Source: Zingiber officinale (lineage: Eukaryota; Streptophyta; Magnoliopsida; Zingiberales; Zingiberaceae). Taken from it: a stretch of 64,000 bases of DNA. A program made the position numbers and the translations under genes. Of the stretch, positions 46,706 through 56,439 are shown one piece after another. The DNA lies in NCBI RefSeq assembly GCF_018446385.1, contig NC_055991.1, positions 101,105,712 through 101,169,711 on the forward strand, given 5' to 3'. The notes under the pieces are model-generated. The model had not been told where the DNA came from. It saw only the letters and a program-made list of their open reading frames with translations, and did no database searches. Position 1 is the first letter of the stretch. The number at the start of each line of letters is the position of its first letter.

Positions 46706-48043
46706 ATGGCTCCTCGGTAAAATTCTTTTCCCTTGTCTAAATATTTAATTTGTTGCATGCTAGTTTGTTTGTTATTTAAGAATATTTTTTATAATGTAGA
46801 AAGCGTTCTAGATCTGGTGCTGGACCCTCGACTGCTAGCATAGATCCTAGGTTCCCCACTGACGAACTTAGAGTTAAGTTTGAGTCAACCATTTACGTAG
46901 CCATTAGGACTAAGTGTCTAGATAGAGCATTCTTCTTACGTTCTTGTGTTCCAGTTATAGAGGTGATTAGCCACTATAACTTACGGAACCTTGTTTACTA
47001 TACCGATTCAGTAAATATAGATTTATGTGCTGAATTCTATAATAACTTAGTGAGGGTAGATGATCTCACTTACGTTACTAGGGTAGCTGGTACATATATG
47101 ACACTATCCCCTACCATTATCCAGGACTTCTTAGGATTACGACCATCTACGTGTCGTTTTCAGTGTTACCCCACTAGGGATCTATCATTTGGTGATCCCT
47201 ACTCACACATCACCCTGGATACGATTTATTCGTATTTTTTTCGGAGGGGAGCGTGTACCCACCGTCACTATGTTTAGGTCAATTGGCCTTTGAGTTCATG
47301 ACTATGCATTGTATAGGGTCTTAGTTTACTGTATACTACCATTATCCACTCGCGACATAGCGATGATGCGTCCATTCCATTCCTTTCTGTTGTACGCACT
47401 TTGTCATAGACTAGACATAAATATTAGTCTACATATATTTTAGACCATTATCTACGCAGCTGGATATGCCACTAGCGCTCGAGTTCATATGCCATATTGT
47501 TATATTTTGACGGCATATTTTGCTCACCGCCAGATTAACGTCACCCGAGGTAATGTTCGTGCCATGACTGAGTTCGACGTCATAGAATCTAGGAGTTTCT
47601 CATTAGCGGGTGTCCACGTAGATGAGGACGACGACGTCATGTCTTGGCGGAGGGGGCCACAGCACCGGCCAGACCCAGATGCCTAGGAGGCAGCAGAGCA
47701 TGATGAGTTTATGGTTGCATTATTCGGCGACGACGCTCCAGCTCCAGCACCAGCTCCACCTCCAGGCCGAGCACCCCGTCCTGCATATTGCACTCTAGGA
47801 GATCGAGTTACTGGACTCGAGCTATCCATGACAAGTCTTCGGCAGGAGGTCTTAGACCTGAGATGAGACGCGAGACAGGACATCTCGAACCTGCGACGAG
47901 ACGTGCGACAGGATATCACGGATCTTCGACACGATCTATCTAGTTCCCGCGAGGATGCCCGGACCCGTCACGCTGAGTTGATCGAGATGTTCCGTTCCTT
48001 CGGAGCCAGACCACCCGGATCACACCCCTCCTCTTCATCTTGA
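46706..48043 (+). pseudogene. Second ORF: putative plant transposon protein-like, with intron
   Basis: The ATG at 46706 opens MAPR. An 83-bp GT-AG intron (46717-46799) leads to KRSRSGAGPSTAS in frame. The protein continues with DPRFPTDELRVKFES, EFYNNLVRVDDLTYVTRVAG and LSPTIIQDFLGLRPST, the pattern of the uncharacterised plant domain named putative plant transposon protein, often found in retroelement-associated ORFs. A stop at about 47275 and a frame change before 47489 break it; further stops occur near 47684 and 47862. The C-terminus (RQEVLDLR, ARQDISNLRRDVRQDITDLR) forms heptad-like repeats, probably a coiled coil, after an Ala/Pro-rich linker. Family assignment is from memory of its look; function is unknown. 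Confidence 0.65.
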
Positions 48044-49475
48044 TAGACATCCCGACCATTATGTATATTTTATCATTGTACCTTGACCTTGAGTTATGAC
48101 ATTTTGGACTTCACCTACTTAGGTATATCTTAATATAATTGATTCTGACTTGTCTAATAGACTAGGAATTTTAAAATTGTTTTAAAAAATGGTCATTTTC
48201 AAATTATAAGGTAAAATACTTTTATGTTTTCAAAACTTCCTTTAGAATTTCAAAACCATTTTAGCCTTAGACTAGAACAATTCCCTTAGAAATCATGTTC
48301 CCTTAGGACTAGTACTTGAGCATCTCACCAACACCCTAGGTCTACCTTGCTTGTGATTGACAAACATAGAAAGGGGTGAGATGCATAGGCCAGTTGCCTG
48401 GACTTAAGATGCTTATGCCAGTGCATCGATATAAGTTTGGGCGTTAAATACAAAATAGACATTGATCAAGTTAAGTTATTCAGTTTAGTCAAACATTAAC
48501 TGATTACAATGCACTTAACTTGACTAACCAAGTGAAAGCTGCTATTTTCTGATAGTTAGTAAGTACCTAGTTGGTTAGACAATTGTTTTAGATGTCAGGT
48601 TTAGGGAGAGGATTAAATCAACTTATTTTCATACTTAGCACCAAAATGATTTTTTTCACTTTAAAAGTAATGACTCCTCTTAAAAACTTTTTTAAATCTG
48701 ATCCTTGGAAATCTAATTTGATAAAATCTTTTTTTTTAAAACTAGCTTTTATAAAACTAAGCTTTTAAATTGGATTTTATAAACTAAGGTCGTGAAAATA
48801 GAATCTTTTGTAAACTTAGATTTGAAAAATAAATTTTAATTAGTTTTGAAAAGTAAAATTTTCAAACTTAGTTTTGAAATTTTGGTTTTGAAAACTTATG
48901 TTTGAAAAGTGTTTCAAAGTTGTAACTTATTTTGAAAATTCAAAACTTGATCTTGAAATTTGAAACTTATACACTTATGTTTGAAAACTAGACTGTCTAA
49001 ACTTAGTTTTCCTAAACTTATACGTGAAAATTAGCTTTTAAAATTTTTGATTGGAAAATTCTCTTTGAGTTTGCAAATTCATTTTGAAAATTAAATTAAT
49101 TTTATAAAAATTATCTTTAAAAATTACTCAAAATGTACTAATTCATCACAAGTTATCTTGCTACAATTAGCTACTTTTCAAAACTTAGCTATTTTCTAAA
49201 GGCTAAAAGCTAATGCTTTAAACAAGTTTTCAAAAGTTTAAACTCCCCCAAGTTAACTTGACATCATTTCTTGCAACTCTTACTTTGTATGTATTCTATA
49301 ATATTGATTACTTGACCTATGTTCTTATTTGATGAATGTCAAAGGGGGAGGGATAAGTGGTTAAGTTAGAGAAACAAAATGTCAAATTTAAACTAACTCA
49401 AAACCTTGCTTGTTATACTTGCACTTCTTTTACACTAACTTAACCAGGTTGTCATTTCATCAAAAAAAGGGAGAT
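48044..49475 (+). other. 3' untranslated interior with polypurine tract
   Basis: Noncoding. Segments such as GAGCATCTCACCAACACCCT and AGAAAGGGGTGAGATGCATA match, in reverse, the 51335-52680 interior of the surrounding SIRE-like element, showing common origin. It ends in the tract AAAAAAAGGGAGAT before the LTR. Confidence 0.75.
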
Positions 49476-50589
49476 TGTTGGTGCAGTTAGCACTAATGGT
49501 TTAACCCAGGTTTTGATGAATGATAAAATAGGGTAAGTTAATTTTGTTGTTAATCTAACACTCTGACCGAGTGTGCAGGCGAAGTCCAAACAGGTCGACG
49601 GGCTGACCGGATGTTTGGCACGAAGCCTAGCTAGGTCGACGGGCCGACCGGATAGCTGGCACGAAGTCCAAATGGGTCGAAGGGCTGACCGGACATTTGG
49701 TACGAAGTCCAGCTAGGTAGATGGGCTGACCGGATAGCTGGCGCGAAGTCCAGACGGGTCGAAGGGTTGACCAGACGTCTGGCAGGTAAGTAAAGGTAAG
49801 TCACTAGAGGGGAGTGACTGTGAGGACGCGTTCCCGGGAAGGGAACTTAGGTGTCGATCCAACTTAGATCCATTTCAAAAATCTAAGTTGAGATCGTGAC
49901 TAGATTCCAGTCTCGAAAAGACGGAATCTAAGTCATACTCTTTATGTTAAAATTATAAACTGTGCTAATACTTTGTTTTACAGAATATACATTATATATT
50001 TACCTCGGACTAACCTTGTCTTGCAGGAGAAGGAGTTTCTGGAGAAAGGTGGTCCGGGCGCCTGGAGGGGATCTGGGCGCCCGGAGGTCCGGACGCCCGG
50101 AACAGGTCCGGGGCTCCCGGAGGTAAATTTTATCCTGATCGCGGCATCAACACGCGGAGCTCACTGGTTGGGCCTGCTACGTCACACGAGGTCGCCTGGA
50201 AGGGATCCGGGACACCCCGAGCCTCCTATATAAGAAGGGTCAAAGGCGGAGCTAAAAAAAAACAACTCAGAATTGACAATCTGCTTCCTCGTGCTCCTAC
50301 GACGCTGTGATCTCCGACAAGCTTTCCTTTTCTGTTCTAATTTTTTTTATTGTCGGTAATTTTCTTTATTAGCAATCTTGTACTGAATTTGTAATCTATA
50401 TTCGAATTGCTAGTGGATTGCCCAACGAAAGTACTCAACGAGTACGGGCCTTGGAGTAGGAGTCAACACAGGCTCCGAACCAAGTAAAAAGATTCTGTGT
50501 TAGCATTACATTTACTTTTCCATTGTGCTCACTCTTTTCGAAAGATTTCGATATTCACCCCCCCCTCTATCGACTTTCACGATCCAACA
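49476..50589 (+). repeat. 3' LTR of the gag-only SIRE-like element
   Basis: 1,114 bp with a TATA box (TATATAAG, 50227-50234) and a five-unit hairpin array at about 49581-49786. It has an extra block of GGCGCCCGGAGG-like repeats (about 50070-50125) absent from the 5' LTR. Otherwise it is closely similar to that copy, so insertion was recent. Confidence 0.93.
49581..49786. repeat. Hairpin array, 3' LTR copy
   Basis: Stems in order are CCAAAC/GTTTGG, CTAGCTA/TAGCTGG, CCAAATG/CATTTGG, CCAGCTA/TAGCTGG and CCAGACG/CGTCTGG. Unit 1 differs from the 5' LTR (CAGAC/GTCTG) in both arms at matched positions. Confidence 0.9.
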
Positions 50590-50594
50590 GAGTT

Positions 50595-51334
50595 GTTGTT
50601 GGAGCTTCAGCCTTGACTCTCTATTTATAGGAGGTTCAGGGCGCCTGGAACCCTTAGGTCGCCCTGGTTGTGACGTAGTCGAGCTAACCAATGAACTCCA
50701 CGTGGCTCACTGACGTTGGGGATAAAAGTTTACCTCCGGGCGCCGGGGTACCTCCCAGGTGCCCAAACCCTATTTTCCAGCAATTTCCTACCTGCAAGAA
50801 AATGTTTAGTTCGAGGCAAATATATATCCTGCAAAACAGAGTGTTAGCACACTTTATAGATAAACAGAAATGGTATTAATTAAATTCCATCTCTCTGAGA
50901 CCGGAATCTAGTCAAGATCTCGACTTAGAGTTTCAAAATGATTCTAAGTTGGATCGACACCTAAGTTCCCTTCCCGAGAACACGTCCTCACAGTCACTCC
51001 CCTCCAATGACTTACCTTTACTTATCTGCCAAACGTCAGGTCAGCCTTTCAACCCATCTGGACTTCGTGCCAGCTATCCGGTCAGCCCGTTGACCTAGTT
51101 GGACTTTGTGCCAAACGTCCGGTCAACCCATCGACCCGTTTGGACTTCGTGTCAACTATCCGGTCGGCCCGTCGACCTAGCTGTGCTTCGTGCCAGACAT
51201 CAGGTCAACCCGTCGACCTATCTGGACTTCTCCTGCACACTCGGTCAAAGTGTTAGATAAGAACGAAACTAACTTAACCTATTTTATCATTCATCAAAAC
51301 CTGGGTTAGATCGTTAGTGCTAACCACACCAACA
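50595..51334 (-). repeat. Second part of the reversed SIRE-like 3' LTR
   Basis: It continues the LTR begun at 40872-41217; together they make about 1,086 bp, ending CACACCAACA at 51334. The hairpin array (about 51025-51235) has stems such as CCAAACG/CGTTTGG, CCAGCTA/TAGTTGG and CAACTA/TAGCTG, several with one-sided changes leaving G-T wobble pairs. Confidence 0.88.
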
Positions 51335-52680
51335 ATCTCCCCCTTTTTGATGGAATGACAACTTGGTTAAGTTAGTGTAAAATGCAAGTGAAACAAGCAT
51401 TAACATGTTTTTAAGTTAGTTTTTATTTTCAATTTGTTTTAGCTAACTTAACCACCTAACTCTCCCCCTTTGGCATTCATCAAACATAAACATGGATCAA
51501 ATAATCATAAATACAAAAACATTGCAAAAAGAATGCAAACACAAATCAGATCGACTCAGGGGAGTTAAATAATTAGAAATTTTGCTTTAAAAAGTATCTC
51601 TTATCCTTTTCAAAATAGCTAAGTTTTTTTTAAAAAATGACTAAGTTAGAAAGATAACTAATTTAGCAACATATCTTAGTAGTAAGTTTATAGATTAATT
51701 TTTAAAAGATAATTGTTGCAATCATAAATTTATAAAAGCTAATTTTTCAAGTATAAATTAAAAAAAAAATCCAAAATTCCAAACATAAGTTTATATGTTC
51801 CAAAATTTTTCAAAATAAACTTGAACTTGAAACATTTTTCCAACATAAATTCTATAAAGAAAATTTTCAAAAGTAACATTTTTAAAAATCAGGTAAAACT
51901 CAATGTTCAAAGTCTAGTTTTTCAAAGTTAAGTTTGTGAAATTTAATTTGCAAGACTAAGTAAATATTTTCTTAAATTAATTTTCAATATTAAGTTTGAA
52001 AACTCATAATTTCAAAACTAAGTTTGTAACATTCGATTTTCATAACCAGTTTTTCAAACCAAGTTTATAACATACAATTTTCAAAACCAATTTTTTAAAA
52101 AAAAAAATGACATAAAATTTAGTTTTTCAAAGGTTAGGTTTCATAAACACATTTCTAAAACATTTTTTAAAAGAATATTTTCCAAAACCTAATTTCAAAA
52201 ATATTTTTTAAAAAAAATGTGAAAATAATTATTGCTCCCCCTGAACCTAACATTATTAAATCTGTCTAACCGGTTAGCTACTTACTGACTATTTAGAAGA
52301 TAACAACTTTCACTTGGTTAATCAACTTAAGTCTAAGCATCAGTTAGTGTTTGACTATACTGATTGACTTAATTTGATTAATATATATTTGGTATTTAAC
52401 GCCCAGACTCATATTGATGCACTGACATAAGCATCTTAAGTCCAGGCAATCTGCCTATGCATCTCACCCCTTTCTATGTTTGGCAATCACAAACAAGGGA
52501 GTCCTAGGGTGTTGGTGAGATGCTCAAGTACTAGCCTTAGGGGAACATGATTTCTACGGAATTGTTCTAGTCTAAGGCTAAAACTGTTTTGAAATTCTAA
52601 AAATAGGAAATTTTGAAAACATAAAAGTATTTTACCTTAGAATTTGAAAATAACAATTTTTGAAAACAATTTTAAAATTC
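51335..52680 (-). other. 3' untranslated interior of the SIRE-like element
   Basis: It begins with the reverse-complement polypurine tract (ATCTCCCCCTTTTTGATGG) and is otherwise AT-rich and noncoding. Homologous in reverse to 48044-49475 of the nested element. Confidence 0.7.
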
Positions 52681-55190
52681 CTAATCTATTAGGCACATCC
52701 CTAATTTTTTACGTAGATTGCTAAATTCACTTTCAGGGAGGGGTTTAGTAAATATGTCAGCTAAATTATACTTTGACTCAATATACTTGAGTTCAATGTC
52801 TCCTTTAGTGACATGATCCCTGATAAAGTGATGACTAATTTCAATGTGTTTGGTTCTGGAATGATGCACTCGATTTTTTTGTTAAATTAATTGAACTAAT
52901 ATTGTCAATTAACACTTTTACATTTGTAAGGTTTAGGTTAAAATCTTTTAAAGTGTGCATCATCCATAATAATTGTACAACTCATTCTCCTATGGCTATA
53001 TATTCTAACTCAGTTGTAGATAACGTAACACAGTGTTGCTTTCTACTAAATCAGCTAACAAGTGATGGACCTAGTAGTTGACAACCACCACTTGTGCTTT
53101 TGCGGTCTAATTTGCACCTAGCATAATTTGAGTCAGAGTACCCTATTAATTCAAAATTATTAGTTCTAGAATACCAAATACCTACATTTGTTGTTCCTTT
53201 AAGATATCTAAAGATTCTTTTGACCTGAGTTAAATGTGATTCCTTAGCGCAGGTTTGGTATCTAGCACACAAACTAACTTCAAATAAAATATCGGGTCGA
53301 CTTGCAGTTAAATACAATAGGCTACCTATGACACTCCTATAATATTTTAAGTCAACCGATTTTCCATTTGGGTCATTATCTAGGATTGTATTCACGGCCA
53401 TAGGCGTTTTTATTTCTTTAGTATTTTCCATTCCGAATTTTTTAAGTAATTCTTTAGTGTATTTTTGTTGATAAATATAGTTTCCTTCATTTGTTTGTTT
53501 GATTTGTAATCCTAAAAAATAAGTTATTTTTCCTACTAAACTCATTTCAAATTCTTGTTCCATTAGACTTGTGAATTCGTCTAAAAATTCTGAATTTGTT
53601 GACCCAAAGATGATATCATCTACATAGATTTGAGCTATGAAAATATCCTTTTGTATTAACTTAATGAATAGGGTTGGTTCAATTTGACCTTGGTTGAACC
53701 CTTTAGAAATTAAGTAAGAAGTTAGTCTTTCATACCATGCCCTAGGGGCTTGCTTAAGTCCATATAAAGTCTTCTTTAATTTAAATACATAATCAGGGTG
53801 TTCTAGATTTTCAAACCTAGGTGGTTGTCCTACATAGACTTCTTCTTTTATCAGTCCATTTAGGAAGGTTGACTTAACGTCCATTTGGTACAGTCCAAAG
53901 TCTTTGTAGGTGCATAACTAAGTAACATTCTAATGGACTCTAGTCTAGCTATTGGGGCATAAGTTTCATCATAGTGAAGTCCTTCTACTTGACTGAACCC
54001 TTTAGCAACTAGTCTAGCTTTATTTCTTGTGATTTCCCCATTTTCACTTAATTTATTTCTAAATACCCATTTTGTTTCTATTATCTTTTTATTCTTGGGT
54101 GGTGGCACTAAATCCCAAACTTCATTTCTTTCAAATTGAGCTAGTTCTTCTTGCATAGCAATTACCCAATCTGGCTCAAGTATTCAACCATTATTTTAGG
54201 TTCAATTTTTGAAATTAATGAAATTTGACTTAGGTTTCTAAAGGATGACCTAGTCTAAACCCTTAGGTCTGGATCACTAATTATTTGACTAGTTGGATGA
54301 TTTGGGTTGACTCTAATAGTTCTAGGAGGTTAACTCTCTTGAGGTTCTTCTTCCTCTTCGTGATTTAGAAATTGATTGGTTCCTTCAGAATTAGTATTTT
54401 CTTGAACGCATTCAATTGGTTGAAGTTGGGTTTGTTCTTGGTTTTGTTTGGATTCTTCAAATTTTACATTTGTAGTTTCTTCAATTCTTAAGGTAACCTC
54501 TACTATTTAGGGAGTATCCTACAAAAATTCCATTCTCTACTTTAGATGTGAATTTTCCTAAGTTTTCTCTTGTATTTAAAATGAAGGTTGGGCATCCAAA
54601 TACTTTAAAGTATTTTATATTGAGTTGTTTATTATAATAGAGTTCAAAACAGTTTTTATTATGTGTTTTGTTTAATGTTGTTCTATTTTGTACGTAGCAA
54701 GATGCACTAACAGCTTCTGCCCAAAAGTACTTAAGTAGGTTGTATTCATTCAACATTGTTCTAGATGCTTTAAGCAGAGTTCTATTTTTTCCTTCTACAA
54801 TTCCATTTTGTTGGGGAGTTTTAGGACACAAGAATTCGTGATGATAGCCGTTTTCGAGATAAAATTTATTAAAGTTATGATTTTTGAATTCTCCCCCATT
54901 GTCACTTCTAATTCTTTTAATTTTAAGGTCTTTTTCATTTTCAACTTGTTTACAAAAGTTTGTAAATATTTCAAAAGTTTCATCTTTATTTTTTAAGAAT
55001 TTGACCCAAGTAAACCTAGAATAGTCATCTATTATTACTAGACAATATAAACTTCCATTTATTGATTTGACTCCATGAGAGTCAAATAGATCTAGGTGTA
55101 GAAGTTCTAATATTGAGTTGGTTTATGATTGATTGGTTGGTTTGTGAGTAGATTTTGTTTGTTTACCTTGTTGACAAGCATTACATTGGC
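52681..55190 (-). pseudogene. SIRE-like pol remnant (integrase to RNase H)
   Basis: On the minus strand from 55190: the end of the integrase zinc region (CNACQQGKQ-like), integrase core with SDNGGEF and CPKTPQQNGIVEGKNRTL (54983 to 54481), then reverse transcriptase from 54156 (WDLVPPPKNKKIIETKWVF), [36 protein letters not shown] and an intact catalytic YVDD (53884 to 53051), and RNase H tail (SRTKHIEISHHFIRDHV; FTKPLPES, 52869 to 52681). Frameshifts occur near 53925 and between 54156 and 54481, with stops in RNase H. The RT block of 277 codons is still open. Gag and protease are deleted. Confidence 0.88.
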
Positions 55191-55883
55191 ACCCTGGTTG
55201 TAACGTAGCCGAGCCAACCAGCGAACTCCACGTGACTCAGTGACGTTGGGGATAAAAGTTTGCCTCCAGGCACCCGGTTACCTCCCGAGCGCCTGGGTAC
55301 CTCCCGAGCGCCCGGATCCTGTTTTCCAGCAATTTCCTGCCTACAAGAAAACGTTTATTCCGAGGAAAATATATATCTTGCAAAATAGAGTGTTAGCACA
55401 ATTTATAGATAAACATAAATGGTATTAATTAGATTCCATCTCTCCGTGACCGGAATCTAGTCAAGATCTCGACTTAGAGTTCCGAAATGGTTCTAAGTCG
55501 GATCGGCGCCTAAGTTCTCTTCTCGGGAACGCGTCCTCACAGTCACTCCCCTCCAGTGACTTACCTTTACTTACCTGCCAGACGTCATGTCAGTCCTTCA
55601 ACCCGTCTGGACTTCATACCAGCTATCCGGTCAGCCCGTCGACCTAGCTGGACTTCATGCAAAACGTACGGTCAGCCCGTCGACCCATTTGGACTTCGTG
55701 TCAGCTATCCGGTCGGCTCGTCGACCTAACTGGCCATCGTGCCAGACATCAGGTCAGCTCGTCAATTTGTCTGGACTTCTCCTACACACTCGGTCAGATT
55801 GTTAGATAACAACGAAACTAACTTAACCTATTTTGTCATTCATCAAAATCTGGGTTCGATCGTTAGTGCTAACCGTACCAACA
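55191..55883 (-). repeat. Truncated 5' LTR of the reversed SIRE-like element
   Basis: Homologous to the left LTR from its CCCTGGTTGTGACGTAG segment onward, ending ACCAACA at 55883. The TATA-side part and primer site are deleted. The hairpin array at about 55575-55785 shows stems such as CCAGACG or CCAGCTA paired with GTCTGG and TAGCTGG. Confidence 0.85.
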
Positions 55884-55906
55884 AGAGTAACTGATATAGA
55901 TGCTCT

Positions 55907-56439
55907 AAGAGCCTATAAATTTAAGCATGTATACATGATTCTCCATTCAATCCCAATCCTGATAATTCTAAGTCTTGAGTGAGATGGATGAGGTATTATC
56001 CTTATCATTTCATATAAGTTGTATGATTAATAGTTGCACTTTTCTTGCACTCGAGGTACCAATGATGCACGCATCAATTTAATGCACCAAATTTATGCAT
56101 AAATGTATCAACTATGCATAAGGGTGTGCCTATCATACATATTTTGTTTTCATCAATTCAATAATTTAACCTCAAGGCATACAATCAACATTCATGACAT
56201 AAACATGACATCTTAGCATGAATCAACCACTTGGTCTTTGACTTTCTAGGATCATGTTAAGGTACCTAGAGCTATAGTAAACTCATCTAGTTCTCAAACT
56301 TTGATTTTCTAATTCAAAGTTTCTAACTCTAGGAGAAAAGACCTGATTTAGTCCTAAATGGTATGCCTAATGTCTGATTTAGTCCCAAACATTTTAAAAG
56401 GGTCAAATTAATCCTAAATGTTACTATTTTTTTAAAACC
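55907..56439. other. No recognised feature
   Basis: AT-rich sequence between the MITE and the 3-kb LTR. The last 110 bp has duplicated CTGATTTAGTCC phrases (about 56343 and 56376) and appears to continue beyond the LTR at 59591 (AATTGGTCCTTTCG), suggesting a second small repeat split by that LTR. Confidence 0.4.

Larger units (their letters stand above)
41218..50589 (+). mobile_element. Gag-only SIRE-like element carrying a second gene
   Basis: Two LTRs (41218-42269 and 49476-50589) with the perfect 5-bp duplication GAGTT (41213-41217 and 50590-50594). Interior order: primer site, uninterrupted gag (42536-44203), a long AT-rich repeat region (44740-46440), a promoter-like segment, an intron-containing second gene (46706-48043), a tail homologous to the SIRE-like element it sits in, and a polypurine tract (49462-49475). 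No protease, integrase or reverse transcriptase. 9.4 kb. Confidence 0.92.
40872..55883 (-). mobile_element. SIRE-like copia element (reverse), internally deleted and nested
   Basis: Flanked by the perfect 5-bp duplication AGAGT (40867-40871 and 55884-55888). Plus-strand order: 3' LTR in two pieces (40872-41217 and 50595-51334), interior with reverse-complement polypurine tract (from 51335), pol remains (52681-55190), then a truncated 5' LTR (55191-55883). Gag, protease, the primer site and the start of integrase are missing: one deletion joins integrase to the middle of the 5' LTR near 55190. The 41218-50589 element landed in its 3' LTR. Confidence 0.9.
40481..55906. mobile_element. MITE copy 1, interrupted by nested SIRE-like elements
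   Basis: The MITE occupies 40481-40871 and 55889-55906, about 0.41 kb in total. Its right end, split by the SIRE-like insertion, rejoins to match the intact copy at 60671-60959 (GGATAGAGT then AACTGATATAGATGCTCT against AATTGATGTAGATACTCT). Terminal sequences GCATCCACATCAA and the reverse complement of TGATATAGATGCTC form the inverted repeat. Shared internal motifs are GGATAGGGTAGTTGATG and CCTAAATTTAG. Noncoding. Confidence 0.7.
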
